A stretch of DNA of 37,574 nucleotides from Candidatus Adiutrix sp. (GTDB lineage: Bacteria > Desulfobacterota > Desulfarculia > Adiutricales > Adiutricaceae). Below are positions 15,580 through 24,600 of this stretch, one piece after another. The translations under genes were made by a program, and so were the position numbers. Position 1 is the stretch's first letter. The number at the start of each line of letters is the position of its first letter. The stretch lies in contig JAISJK010000053.1 in the NCBI GenBank assembly GCA_031261565.1, positions 1-37,574 of the forward strand, given 5' to 3'. A model generated the notes under the pieces. That model searched no databases and had not been told where the DNA came from. It was given only the letters and a program-made list of their open reading frames with translations.

Positions 15580-15666
15580 TGGTGCCCGGGGCCGGAGTCG
15601 AACCGGCATGACCTTGCGGTCGAGGGATTTTAAGTCCCTTGTGTCTACCAATTTCACCACCCGGGC
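15580..15666 (-). tRNA. tRNA-Leu (anticodon UAA), integration target
   Basis: Read on the minus strand, the 5' acceptor GCCCGGG (15666-15660) pairs with CCCGGGC (15590-15584), followed by discriminator A and an encoded CCA (15582-15580). The D arm has GGTGAAATTGGTAGACAC. The anticodon stem AGGGA/TCCCT encloses the loop CTTAAAA, giving UAA. A variable arm (TCGACCGCAAGGTCA region) of class II length and the T arm with GGTTCGACTCC complete it. It lies 21 bases after the dapF stop in the same direction, so it may be co-transcribed with the biosynthetic operon. The element has reconstituted its 3' end. Confidence 0.95.
15586..15603. repeat. Proximal attachment site inside tRNA-Leu
   Basis: The 18 bases identical to 4782-4799 fall in the tRNA T arm and acceptor stem. 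With the distal copy they define the element's limits; a circular form would join them into one copy. Confidence 0.85.
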
Positions 15667-15687
15667 TGTTCGACCTCGTGGCCTGTT

Positions 15688-16521
15688 TTATTTCAGGAAC
15701 AGGTCATCCTCCACCTGGCCGGAGAAAAGATAGCGCACCTGGCCCTCCATAAAGACCTTGTCCGGCGAATCCGGGGCACCTTCAAAACTTATGACCAGCT
15801 CTTCTCCGCCCCGGGTCTGACAGACCACAGAATTGCCTTTGACCAACCCCTGAGCGGCCGCCAGGAGCACCGCCGCCGTGGTGCCGGTGCCGCAGGCCAG
15901 GGTTTCATCCTCCACCCCGCGTTCATAGGTGCGGATGGCCAGCCGGCTCGGCCCCAGAATCTTGACGAAATTGACATTGGCCCCCTCCGGCGCAAAGGCC
16001 GTGTGGCGGCGCACAATGCGTCCAACCTTAAAAACATTGATATTTTCCAGATCATCCACCCAGGTCACGGCGTGGGGCACGCCTACGTTCAGGCGGTGAT
16101 AGGTCAGGCTGACGCCATCGGCTTCGACCAGGGCGCTACCCTCCGAACGGCCGACCTTGGGCAGCTGCACTTTGACCAGGCGGTCATGCACCACCGCTTC
16201 CACCACTCCGGCCTTGGTTTTGAAAGACATCTCCTCCGGCGCAATGCCCAGGGCCACAGCCAGATGGGCTGTGCAGCGGCTGGCGTTGCCGCAGGCGTCC
16301 GCTTCAGAGCCGTCAGCATTAAAAAAACGCCAGGCAAAATCAACCTCATCCGGCCCGGGAATAATAAAAACCACCCCGTCAGCCCCAATGCCGTATTTGG
16401 CCCGGCAGACGAGTTTGGTGATTTTAGACATTTCCTTTTCCGGAACCAGGCCTTCCCAGTTATCCACAATGACGAAGTCATTACCGTGTCCGCTGTATTT
16501 ATAAAAGGCAAATTTTTTCAT
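15688..16521 (-). CDS. dapF: Diaminopimelate epimerase
   Basis: A 277-residue enzyme converting LL- to meso-diaminopimelate for peptidoglycan and lysine. Both catalytic cysteines are present: C77 in DACGNASRC and C210 in LACGTGTTA. The N-terminal YSGHGNDFV motif and the GADGVVF, NADGSEADACGN and NVGVPHAV blocks are typical, and the length is normal for the family. It is the last protein gene of the argG-argH-lipoprotein-lysA-dapF run, 50 bases after lysA, and is followed by tRNA-Leu. In related bacteria dapA and dapB often follow dapF; here the tRNA and the inserted element follow instead. Confidence 0.97.
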   Translation of the reverse strand: MKKFAFYKYSGHGNDFVIVDNWEGLVPEKEMSKITKLVCRAKYGIGADGVVFIIPGPDEVDFAWRFFNADGSEADACGNASRCTAHLAVALGIAPEEMSFKTKAGVVEAVVHDRLVKVQLPKVGRSEGSALVEADGVSLTYHRLNVGVPHAVTWVDDLENINVFKVGRIVRRHTAFAPEGANVNFVKILGPSRLAIRTYERGVEDETLACGTGTTAAVLLAAAQGLVKGNSVVCQTRGGEELVISFEGAPDSPDKVFMEGQVRYLFSGQVEDDLFLK

Positions 16522-16571
16522 TTGTTATCTCTCTACTTTATATTTGTGTTCCCGGAGCTGATCCGGCTGGG

Positions 16572-17804
16572 TCACTCGCCCCGCACCAGGTCTTCATAAG
16601 TTTCCCGGGGCCTGATGACCCGGAAATCACCGCCGGAAACCAGCACTTCGGCGGCTCGGGGGCGGGAATTGTAATTGGAGCTCATGGTGAAGCCATAGGC
16701 CCCGGCGCTCTTGACGGCCAGAAGATCGCCGGCGGCCAGCGCCGGCAGACGGCGATCCTGGCCCAGAAAGTCGCCCGACTCGCAGATGGGGCCGACCACA
16801 TCCACCACCACCTCGGGCCGGCCGCTGGGCCTGACTGGAGCGATCTCGTGGCGGGAGCCATAGAGACTGGGCCGGATCAGATCATTCATGGCCCCATCGG
16901 TAATGACAAACCGTTTGTCGCCATTGGTCTTGTGGTAAAGCGTCTTCACCAGCAAAACCGCGCTGTTGGCCGCCACGAAACGCCCCGGCTCCAGGATCAG
17001 GGTTAGGCCGGGCAGACCGGACAGTATCCCTTTCAGGCCGGCGGCGTATTCGGCCAGCGAGGGCGGGGCCTCATCCTGATAGGTTACGCCCAAACCCCCA
17101 CCCAAATCAATATATTTCAGCTCAAGGCCATCTTTTTTCAGCTGAAAAATCAGATCGCGGAGTTTTTCAGCGGCGGCCAGGAAGGGTGAGGCCGTCAATA
17201 GCTGGGAGCCGATGTGGCAGTCGGCTCCGACCACCTCCAGGTTGGGGTTTTGGGCCGCCCAGCGATAGAGTTTCAGGGCCGCCTCCGGGGCTAGGCCAAA
17301 TTTGGATTCCTTAAGGCCGGTGGCCACATAGGGGTGGGTGCCGGGGTCAACCGCCGGGTTGACCCGCAGAGATATCCGGGCCCGGCGCTTCAGGGAAGCG
17401 GCAGTTTCAGCCAGCAGATGCAATTCCTCTTCCGACTCGGCGTTAAATATCAGGATACCGGCCGTCAGGGCCTCGGCCATCTCCCGGGCGGTTTTGCCCA
17501 CGCCGGAGTAAACCACCCGGCCGGGGTCGATCCCGGCCCGGAGGGCCCGATAAAGTTCGCCGCCGGAGACAATGTCAGCCCCCAGCCCTCTTTCGGCCAC
17601 CAGGCCCAAAAGAGACAGGTTGGAGGCGCATTTTACGGAAAAAGCCACCAGGTGGGGGATATCTTTAAAAGCCGATTCCAGGTCGTCTAAAGGAGTGGTG
17701 AAAGCGGCCCGGGAGTAGACATAGACAGGCGTGCCCACCCGGTCGGCTATCTCAGCCAGAGGCAGGTCTTCAACCATCAGTTGGTTGTCGCGATATTTAA
17801 ACAT
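16572..17804 (-). CDS. lysA: Diaminopimelate decarboxylase
   Basis: A 410-residue PLP enzyme making lysine from meso-diaminopimelate. The PLP lysine is K58 in AFSVKCASN (usually YAVKAN, so slightly divergent). DCHIGSQL, a GGGLGV phosphate-binding loop, EPGRFVAANSAVLL, C341 in ICESGDFLGQDR and the GAYGFTMSSNYNSR substrate block are all present in order. Length and fold (alanine-racemase-like barrel plus C-terminal beta domain) fit the family. It precedes dapF, its pathway neighbour, and follows the lipoprotein gene by 37 bases. Confidence 0.97.
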   Translation of the reverse strand: MFKYRDNQLMVEDLPLAEIADRVGTPVYVYSRAAFTTPLDDLESAFKDIPHLVAFSVKCASNLSLLGLVAERGLGADIVSGGELYRALRAGIDPGRVVYSGVGKTAREMAEALTAGILIFNAESEEELHLLAETAASLKRRARISLRVNPAVDPGTHPYVATGLKESKFGLAPEAALKLYRWAAQNPNLEVVGADCHIGSQLLTASPFLAAAEKLRDLIFQLKKDGLELKYIDLGGGLGVTYQDEAPPSLAEYAAGLKGILSGLPGLTLILEPGRFVAANSAVLLVKTLYHKTNGDKRFVITDGAMNDLIRPSLYGSRHEIAPVRPSGRPEVVVDVVGPICESGDFLGQDRRLPALAAGDLLAVKSAGAYGFTMSSNYNSRPRAAEVLVSGGDFRVIRPRETYEDLVRGE

Positions 17805-17841
17805 CTCCTGGGCTCCATCTATTAATCATTATCATCATCTA

Positions 17842-18936
17842 TCATTCCGGCCGGGGCACTTCCTCGGCCGGCGGGTCGAGATAGACATCGGCTCCGGGCG
17901 AGGGCAGGCTCTCATTGGCCCGGGGGCTCTTATCCACGGCCGTGATTTGATAGCGGGCGGTGACCCCCGGCTGCATCCTGACGGGGTCGAAAAAGGCGTT
18001 TTCCTTGAGCAGATTCGGGTTGAGACGGGTGAAGCCGGGCTCTCCCGAAAGTTGGCGATAGACAATATAACCAGCCATATCCGGGTCGAAAAAGAGGCTT
18101 TCCCAAGTCAGGCGCACACCATCCAGGGTCAAGGCCGCGTCCAGATGGCCAGGGGGGTTGGGCGGAGTGACGTCCACCACCTTGATGGTAAATTCCTGGG
18201 ACCAGGGGCCGGGCCGGGCCGTTTCGCCCTGCAGGCGGGCCAGCCGTCCCCGGTAGGTGTAAGTCTGCTCATACTCCACAGCCAGATCGCTGAAATGGCC
18301 GGTGGACTGCTCCAGGGTGGTCAGGCTGGCCCAATCTCCGGCCTGGCCGCGCTTTTCAATTTCGGCCCGGAAGCCCTTGGCCGGGCGGCTCCAGCTCAAC
18401 TCCACCGCTTTATCGCCCATGGAGGCGGCAAAGCCCGGCAGGGGGCCGGGGGTGGCCAGGGCCCAGACAATCGTCTCCACTCCGGCCTGGGGGTGAACCC
18501 CGCCGCCGGGGGCCTGGCCGTAAACCTTGAAATGATAGACATGCCCCTCCCGCAACTGGCGGTGCCAAGTGTAGGGGCCGGGGGCCAGCACCAGCCCCGG
18601 CGGAGGCGTGGCCGCCGGCACCCTATCCACCCGGGCGTATTGGTGGGGGCAGGCCAGACAATAGGACTCGGTCACTTCGTTGTCGGCCATGTCAATGGCG
18701 AAACCGCCTATTTCCTGGAGAGGCCGCCCAACCATATTGGTCTCCGGCGGGCTCCAGCTTAATATTAGCTCTCCCTGGTCAGTCAGGGTCTGGGTCAGGC
18801 CCCGAACCTGGCCGGGCAAGGTGGCCGCCTCGGGATAGGGCGCGGTTTTGACGCCGCAAGCGGCCAGGCTGGTCAGACCGGCCACCGCCGCCAGGAGAGC
18901 GGTTATTTTTATCAGTCTCGCCCAGGCCCGGTTCAT
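17842..18936 (-). CDS. Lipoprotein with LptM-like N-terminus and fibronectin type III-like repeats
   Basis: A 364-residue predicted lipoprotein. The signal peptide ends at a lipobox (SLAAC), so Cys27 would be lipidated, and the sequence CGVKTAPYPEA follows. That resembles the CGxKGPL start of LptM/YifL proteins, which in enterobacteria lie next to dapF. The rest contains about three fibronectin type III-like modules (ELILSWSPPE, AVELSWSRPAKG, GVRLTWESLFFDPD with GYIVYRQ). Its ATG overlaps the argH stop... more exactly its own ATG at 18936 shares a base with the argH TGA (TGATG). Function is unknown; location at a lipid membrane and placement among biosynthetic genes are a conserved-looking arrangement rather than a functional clue. 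Confidence 0.8.
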   Translation of the reverse strand: MNRAWARLIKITALLAAVAGLTSLAACGVKTAPYPEAATLPGQVRGLTQTLTDQGELILSWSPPETNMVGRPLQEIGGFAIDMADNEVTESYCLACPHQYARVDRVPAATPPPGLVLAPGPYTWHRQLREGHVYHFKVYGQAPGGGVHPQAGVETIVWALATPGPLPGFAASMGDKAVELSWSRPAKGFRAEIEKRGQAGDWASLTTLEQSTGHFSDLAVEYEQTYTYRGRLARLQGETARPGPWSQEFTIKVVDVTPPNPPGHLDAALTLDGVRLTWESLFFDPDMAGYIVYRQLSGEPGFTRLNPNLLKENAFFDPVRMQPGVTARYQITAVDKSPRANESLPSPGADVYLDPPAEEVPRPE

Positions 18937-20345
18937 CAGATAGCTCCTTTTCGGGCTTCAGCGGCCAGAGCCCGGCGGGCGGCGGCCAACTGCCGCCCCA
19001 CACTGCGGGGGGCCGTGCCGCCCGTGGTGTCCCGGGCCGCCAAAAGAGCGGGGAGCCGCATCTCCTCCAATACTTCCGGGCCGGCCTGGGGGCAGAATTT
19101 ATTCAATTCCGCCAGGCTCAGATCCACCAGGGCTTTATGACGGGAGAGGGCGTAAACGACAGTCTGCCCGGCCTGTTGGTGAGCCTCGCGGAAAGGGACT
19201 CCCTTTTTGACCAGATGGTCGGCCAGATCGGTGGCCGGGGCGTAGGGGTCGTTAGCCGCTTCGCGCATCCGGTCAAAATTAAATTTTAGCCGGCTGATCA
19301 TGGCCGCAGCCATGGGCAACACCAGCAATAAGGTATCAACAGCGTCAAAGAGGGGCTCTTTGTCCTCCTGCAAGTCGCGGTTATAGGACATGGGCAGACC
19401 CTTGACCACCGTCAGAAGGGTCATGAGGTTGCCGACCACCCGGCCGGCCTTGCCCCGCATCAACTCCGCCCCGTCTGGGTTTTTCTTCTGGGGCATCATG
19501 GAACTGCCCGTGGACAGCTCGTCGGGCAGCTCGGCGAAAGCGAATTCCTGGGAACACCAGAGCACCAGATCCTCGGCCAGGCGGGACAGGTTCACCATGA
19601 GGATGGCCCCGAAAGACAGGAACTCCAGCAGGTGGTCGCGGCTGGCCACAGCGTCCAGGCTGTTTTCCGCCAGGCGGCTGAAACCGAGATCCTCGGCCAC
19701 CATTTGCGGGTTGATGGGCAGACCTGTGCCGGCCAGGGCGCCGCTGCCCAGAGGCATACTGTCCAGACGGCGGGCGAGATCGCCCAGCCGCTCCTGATCC
19801 CGGGTCAACATCTGGTAATAGGCCAGTAAATGGTGCCCGGCCACAATGGGCTGAGCCCTTTGCAGGTGGGTGTAACCGGGCATGGCGGCGGTTTTGGCCG
19901 AGGCCGCTTTATCCACCAGGGCCTGCCGCAACCGGCGCAAAGAGACCCCTATCCCGGCCGCCGCCTCGCGCAGATACAGGCGGGTGTCGAGAGCCACCTG
20001 GTCGTTGCGGCTACGGGCGGTATGGAGCTTTTCTCCAGTCGGCCCGATGAGGTCAGTCAGGGCCCGCTCCAGATTCATATGCACGTCTTCCAGCTTCGAA
20101 TCCCAGGGGAACAGGCCGCTGTCCACCCTCTTTTTCAGCTTTTCCAGGCCGTTGACCATCCGGCGGCTCTCCTCCTGAGTGACCAGCCCCACCTGGCCCA
20201 GCATCCGGGCGTGGGCCTGGCTACCGGCAATGTCAAAAGGCGCCAGCCGCTGGTCAAAATGGATGGAGACCGAGAGTTTTTCCAAAAGGTCGTCCGTGCG
20301 GCCGGAAAAGCGCCCGGCCCATGGTTTACCCGGGTTAGCGGCCAT
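18936..20345 (-). CDS. argH: Argininosuccinate lyase
   Basis: A 469-residue enzyme splitting argininosuccinate to arginine and fumarate. Diagnostic blocks are WAGRFSGRTDDLLEKLS at the N-terminus, EDVHMNLERALTD, the HTARSRNDQVALDTRLYLRE segment, MPGYTHLQRAQP and the superfamily signature GSSMMPQKKNPD near residue 285. It begins four bases after the argG stop and overlaps the lipoprotein gene by one base, so the two last arginine steps are one transcriptional and translational unit. Length is standard for a tetrameric lyase of the fumarase/aspartase superfamily. Confidence 0.98.
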   Translation of the reverse strand: MAANPGKPWAGRFSGRTDDLLEKLSVSIHFDQRLAPFDIAGSQAHARMLGQVGLVTQEESRRMVNGLEKLKKRVDSGLFPWDSKLEDVHMNLERALTDLIGPTGEKLHTARSRNDQVALDTRLYLREAAAGIGVSLRRLRQALVDKAASAKTAAMPGYTHLQRAQPIVAGHHLLAYYQMLTRDQERLGDLARRLDSMPLGSGALAGTGLPINPQMVAEDLGFSRLAENSLDAVASRDHLLEFLSFGAILMVNLSRLAEDLVLWCSQEFAFAELPDELSTGSSMMPQKKNPDGAELMRGKAGRVVGNLMTLLTVVKGLPMSYNRDLQEDKEPLFDAVDTLLLVLPMAAAMISRLKFNFDRMREAANDPYAPATDLADHLVKKGVPFREAHQQAGQTVVYALSRHKALVDLSLAELNKFCPQAGPEVLEEMRLPALLAARDTTGGTAPRSVGRQLAAARRALAAEARKGAI

Positions 20346-20349
20346 TCGT

Positions 20350-21564
20350 TCAGCCTCTCAGAAGTTTTTGAATGCGCAACCGCAGGCCCGAGCAGCGGAT
20401 AAAGCCGGCCGCGTCAGCCTGGTTGTAAACCCCGTCGGTCTCGAAGGTGGCGTAGGCGTCATGGTAGAGGGAATCGGCTGACCGGCGGCCCACCACCGAG
20501 GCGCCGCCCTTGTAGAGCTTCAGTCGCACCACTCCGTTGACCCTGGCCTGAGTCTGATCCACCAGGGCCTGCAGGGCCTCGCGCTCGGGGGAATACCAGA
20601 AGCCGTTATAGACCAGGGCGGCGTATTTGGGCATGAGGGAATCTTTGAGATTAATGGCCTCCCGGTCTAAAGTCAGGGTTTCCATATTGCGGTGGGCCAG
20701 CCAGAGGATGGTGCCGCCCGGGGTCTCGTAGACGCCCCGGCATTTCATGCCCACATAGCGGCTTTCCACCAGGTCAAGGCGGCCGATACCATTGGCTCCG
20801 GCCAGGGTGTTAAGGCGAGCCAATAGCGCGGCCGGGGTCATTTTTTGGCCGTCCACGGCCACGGCATCGCCGCCCTTAAACTCAATTTCCAGATAGGTGG
20901 GCTTGTCCGGAGCCTTTTCCGGAGAGACGGTCAGCACAAACATATCCTCATCCGGCTCCTGCCAGGGATCTTCCAGAATACCGCCCTCAAAGCTGATGTG
21001 CAGGAGGTTGCGGTCAGTGGAGTAGGGTTTGGCCCGGGTCACCGGAATGGGGATGCCGTGTTTCTCCGCAAAGTTGATGAGGTCGGTGCGGGAAGTCAGG
21101 CTCCATTCCCGCCAGGGGGCCACGGTCATCAGGTCTTTATCAAGGGCCATGGTGGTCAGCTCAAAACGCACCTGGTCATTGCCCTTGCCGGTGGCCCCAT
21201 GGGCCACGGCGTCAGCCCCTTCAGCCCGGGCTATTTCCACCATGCGCTTGGCAATGACCGGCCGGGCCAGGGAAGTGCCCAGGAGATACTGGCCCTCATA
21301 GACGGCGTTGGCCCGCACAGCCGGGAAGACGAAGTCTCTGACGAATTCTTCTTTGAGATCGCTGAGATAGAGCTTGGAGGCCCCGGTTTTTAAAGCTTTT
21401 TCCTCCAGGCCGTCCAACTCTTCGCCCTGGCCCACGTCAGCGGTGAAGGCGATGACCTCTTCAGCCCCGTATTCTTCCCTGAGCCATTTTAAAATAATGG
21501 ATGTATCCAGCCCACCGGAATAAGCCAACACGATTTTTTTAGCTTTTTTCTGCTTGTTAGCCAC
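20350..21564 (-). CDS. argG: Argininosuccinate synthase
   Basis: A 404-residue ATP-dependent ligase joining citrulline and aspartate. The PP-loop AYSGGLDTS is at residues 14-22, followed by the usual [15 protein letters not shown], the [20 protein letters not shown] block, and [19 protein letters not shown] at 21564 is chosen because GGAGG lies five bases upstream. A longer frame from a TTG at 21600 would begin next to the -10 box and would not be transcribed. It is the first gene of the arginine-lysine operon. Confidence 0.97.
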   Translation of the reverse strand: MANKQKKAKKIVLAYSGGLDTSIILKWLREEYGAEEVIAFTADVGQGEELDGLEEKALKTGASKLYLSDLKEEFVRDFVFPAVRANAVYEGQYLLGTSLARPVIAKRMVEIARAEGADAVAHGATGKGNDQVRFELTTMALDKDLMTVAPWREWSLTSRTDLINFAEKHGIPIPVTRAKPYSTDRNLLHISFEGGILEDPWQEPDEDMFVLTVSPEKAPDKPTYLEIEFKGGDAVAVDGQKMTPAALLARLNTLAGANGIGRLDLVESRYVGMKCRGVYETPGGTILWLAHRNMETLTLDREAINLKDSLMPKYAALVYNGFWYSPEREALQALVDQTQARVNGVVRLKLYKGGASVVGRRSADSLYHDAYATFETDGVYNQADAAGFIRCSGLRLRIQKLLRG

Positions 21565-21600
21565 GAAATCCTCCGTTGAAAAATTGGCTTTAACCTCCAA

Positions 21601-21629
21601 TATATATGATTTTTCAGATATTTTGTCAA
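21601..21629 (-). promoter_or_regulatory. Sigma70-type promoter of the argG operon
   Basis: TTGACA (21624-21629) and TATATA (21601-21606) on the minus strand are exactly 17 bases apart, near consensus. The predicted start site falls near 21594, leaving about 30 untranslated bases with GGAGG before the GTG. The box lies in the 71-base gap after the glucan synthase gene, so the operon has its own promoter. Confidence 0.75.
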
Positions 21630-21635
21630 GATATA

Positions 21636-24600
21636 TTATGGTTTCCCGGCCAGGTGACGGGGAGTGACCACTTCCACCCAGTGTTCCCGGTGGTCGTCCA
21701 CCAGAGTTATGAAGCTGGTTTCCAGTTTCTGGCCGTCCAGGGCATAATCAGGGCGGTCATTATCCGGGGCCGAGGGCCTGATGGTCAGGTGATAGACCGT
21801 TTCCCGAAAGCGGTAGTGGATTTTAAACTCATCCCAGCCCGGAGGAACCAGCTGGTGCAGGCTCAAACGGCCGTTTATCAGCGAAATCCCCAAAAGGGAT
21901 TCCATCATAAACCGATACATCCAGGCGGCTGACCCGGTGTACCAGGTCCAGCCTCCCCGGCCGATATGCTGGGCCGCAGCATAGACATCGGCGGCCATGA
22001 CGTAGGGCTCCACCTTATATATCTCAACTCCCCGGGGCGAGGAGGTGTGGTTCACCGGATTTATCAGGTTGAAAATTTCCCAGGCCCGGCTCTGATCCCC
22101 CAGGGCGGCGAAGGCCATACCGGCCCAGATGGCCGCGTGGGTGTATTGGCCGCCGTTTTCGCGCACGCCGGGGACATAACCCTTGATGTAGCCGGGATTG
22201 GGCTCCGAAACATCGAAAGGGGGAGCGAGGAGTTTGACCAACGCGTGATGGCGATCCACCAGGTATTCGTCCAGCGAATCCATAGCCTGGAGGGCTCGCT
22301 CTCTGGCCCCGGCCCCCGAAAGCACCGACCAGCTCTGGGCTAGGGAGTCGATCCGGCCTTCCGAATTGCCGGACGAGCCCAGGGGCGAGCCGTCATCAAA
22401 GTAGGCCCGGAGATACCACTGGCCGTCCCAGCCTGATTTATTCAGATTTAAGCGCAATTTTTCCGATTCAGCCAGGCACTCGGCCGCGAAATTTTCATCG
22501 CCGCGCTCTTGGGCCAGGCGCGAAAATTTGACCAGAACCTCAAACAGGAAAAAGCCGAGCCAGACGCTTTCGCCCCGCCCCTGGCTGCCCACCTGATCCA
22601 GGCCATCGTTCCAGTCGCCGGAGCCCATGAGCGGCAGACCATGGGCGCCGAATTTCAGCCCGTTCCGAATGGCTTTGACGCAGTGTTCATAAAGAGAGCC
22701 GTCCAGACCGGGGCCCGGCAGATCATAGCAGGAATTTTCACCGGCCCGGAGCGGCCGGCCCTCAATAAATTTGACCGCTTCATCCAGCACTCCATCATCG
22801 GCCGTGGCTTCCACATAACGGCAGGTAATCAGGGGCAGCCAGAGATAATCGTCGGAACAATTGGTGCGCACTCCCCGGTTGGTCGGCGGGTGCCACCAGT
22901 GCTGAACATCGCCCTCGCTGAACTGGTGGGCGGCGCACAATAATAGGTGTTCGCGCACCAGGTCCGGCCGGGCGTGAATGAGGGCCGCCACATCCTGCAG
23001 CTGATCGCGAAAGCCAAAGGCGCCTCCTGACTGGTAGGTGGCGCCTCTGGCCCACAGGCGGCCGGCCAGAGTCTGATACAACAGCCAGCCGTTGGCCAGC
23101 AGGTTAAAGGCCTGATCCGGGGTTTCCACATTGACCGCCCCCAGGGTGTGAGCCCAGTGCTGCCAGACTTTGTCCAGGGCCTCCCTGAGAGTTTTCTTAT
23201 TTTTAAAGCGGCGCGCCAAATCCCGGGCCTCGTTCCGGCTCCGGCCCGAGCCAAGTTTGAAGAAAAATTCCCGCTCGGCGCCGGGGGCCAGCTCAAAGAC
23301 GGATTGAAGGGCGGCGCAGGGATCCAGAGCGGTTCCGGCCCGGCCGGAGAGTTTGACCCTGAACATGGCCGCCGGAGAGGCGAGGCTGGCCCCTGAGCCG
23401 ATAAATTCCAGGCGGTCACAAGTAAAGGAGGTTCCCGGCGGGTCAAGGTCAAAAAACGCGACCCGCCCCGGGAAATCTGAATTGTAACCATTGCTGGCCA
23501 GGAGAGCCCCGGTTTCCGGGTCGATTTCACAGCGCACCTGGGGGCTTGTTTTGAATCTCAAATCGCCCAAAACCCACTCGACATAGCCGGAGACTGACAG
23601 GCGGCGGGCCCGGCCGGAAGTGTTGCGCACCTTGATGGCGGTGATTTTTACCGGCGCGTCAATGGCCACATAGATTTGAGCTTCAGAGGATATCCCGTTC
23701 TCGCAATGCTCAAAAATGCTGTAACCAAAGCCGTGTCTGCTGACATAGGGGGCGGTTCCCCGGCAGGGCCAGGGCATGGGCGACCAGAATTGTCCGGTTT
23801 CCTCGTCGCGCAGATAAAGAGCCTCGCCGCTGGAGTCAGTCACCGGGTCATTGTCCCAGGGAGTGAGGCGAAATTCGTGGGCGTTTTCACTGAAAGTGGA
23901 TGAGGATCCGGTTTCGGAAACAATGGCCCCAAAAGACGGATTGGCCAGAATATTCACCCACGGGGCCGGGGTAATCTGGCCGGGGGCGGTGGTGACGACA
24001 TATTCGCGCCCATCCGGGGTAAAGCCGCCCAGGCCGTTCCAAAAGGTCAGATCCAGGCGAGGCTGGGGCGGGGGGGGCAGTTTCTCCGCCTGAGGCGGGC
24101 GCGAGGCGACCAGGGCCGGGGGCCAGTTTTTTTTGACCCTCAGACCCTCGACCTGATCGGCCAGGCTGCCCCGGTCATCGCTGATGATCACTCTGGCTAC
24201 GGCCTGAATCAATATGCGGTCTTCTTCGGCAATCCGGTCTCCGGCTCTCAAAAAAACTCCGCCCGGCCGGTCAATCAGGTTTTCATCGCCCCTGGCCGCG
24301 ATGGAATCCCGGATCTGATCATGAAGAGTCTGGCGGTAGCCGGACTGGTCTTCATTGATGATCACCAGATCCACCGCCAGGCTTTTGCGCCTCCAATATT
24401 CATGGGCCTGCAGCATCTGGCGCACCAGGTCAATATTGGCCTTTTCGCCGATGATGACCAGGACGATGGGCAAATCTCCGGAAATGGCATAACCCCACAG
24501 GCCGGATTGGCCCCGCCGGTTTCGGGCCAGAATGTTTTCCGGCGCCCGGAGTTTTTCCTGGCTATAGATGACCGAAGAGGCCAACTGGTTAAAAAGGTGG

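Larger units (their letters stand above)
4782..15603. mobile_element. Integrative element (phage-satellite-like) in tRNA-Leu
   Basis: The element is bounded by an exact 18-base copy of the tRNA-Leu 3' part: 4782-4799 and 15586-15603. The right copy is inside the intact tRNA-Leu(UAA) gene; the left copy has no tRNA body. A P4-type tyrosine integrase starts about 110 bases from the tRNA, as usual for tRNA-targeting elements. Cargo is replication (primase, helicase, iteron-like array), recombination (RecT, SSB, two nucleases), several small HTH proteins and one long unknown gene. All recognised genes lie on the minus strand. No capsid, terminase, portal, tail, conjugation or toxin-antitoxin gene is visible. 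It is therefore a satellite-type or plasmid-like integrative element rather than a full prophage; dependence on a helper phage is inference. Confidence 0.88.

Noticed and set aside
21565-21600. Upstream TTG start for argG
   Set aside because: It abuts the -10 box and would lie before the predicted transcript start; GTG at 21564 has GGAGG at ideal spacing.
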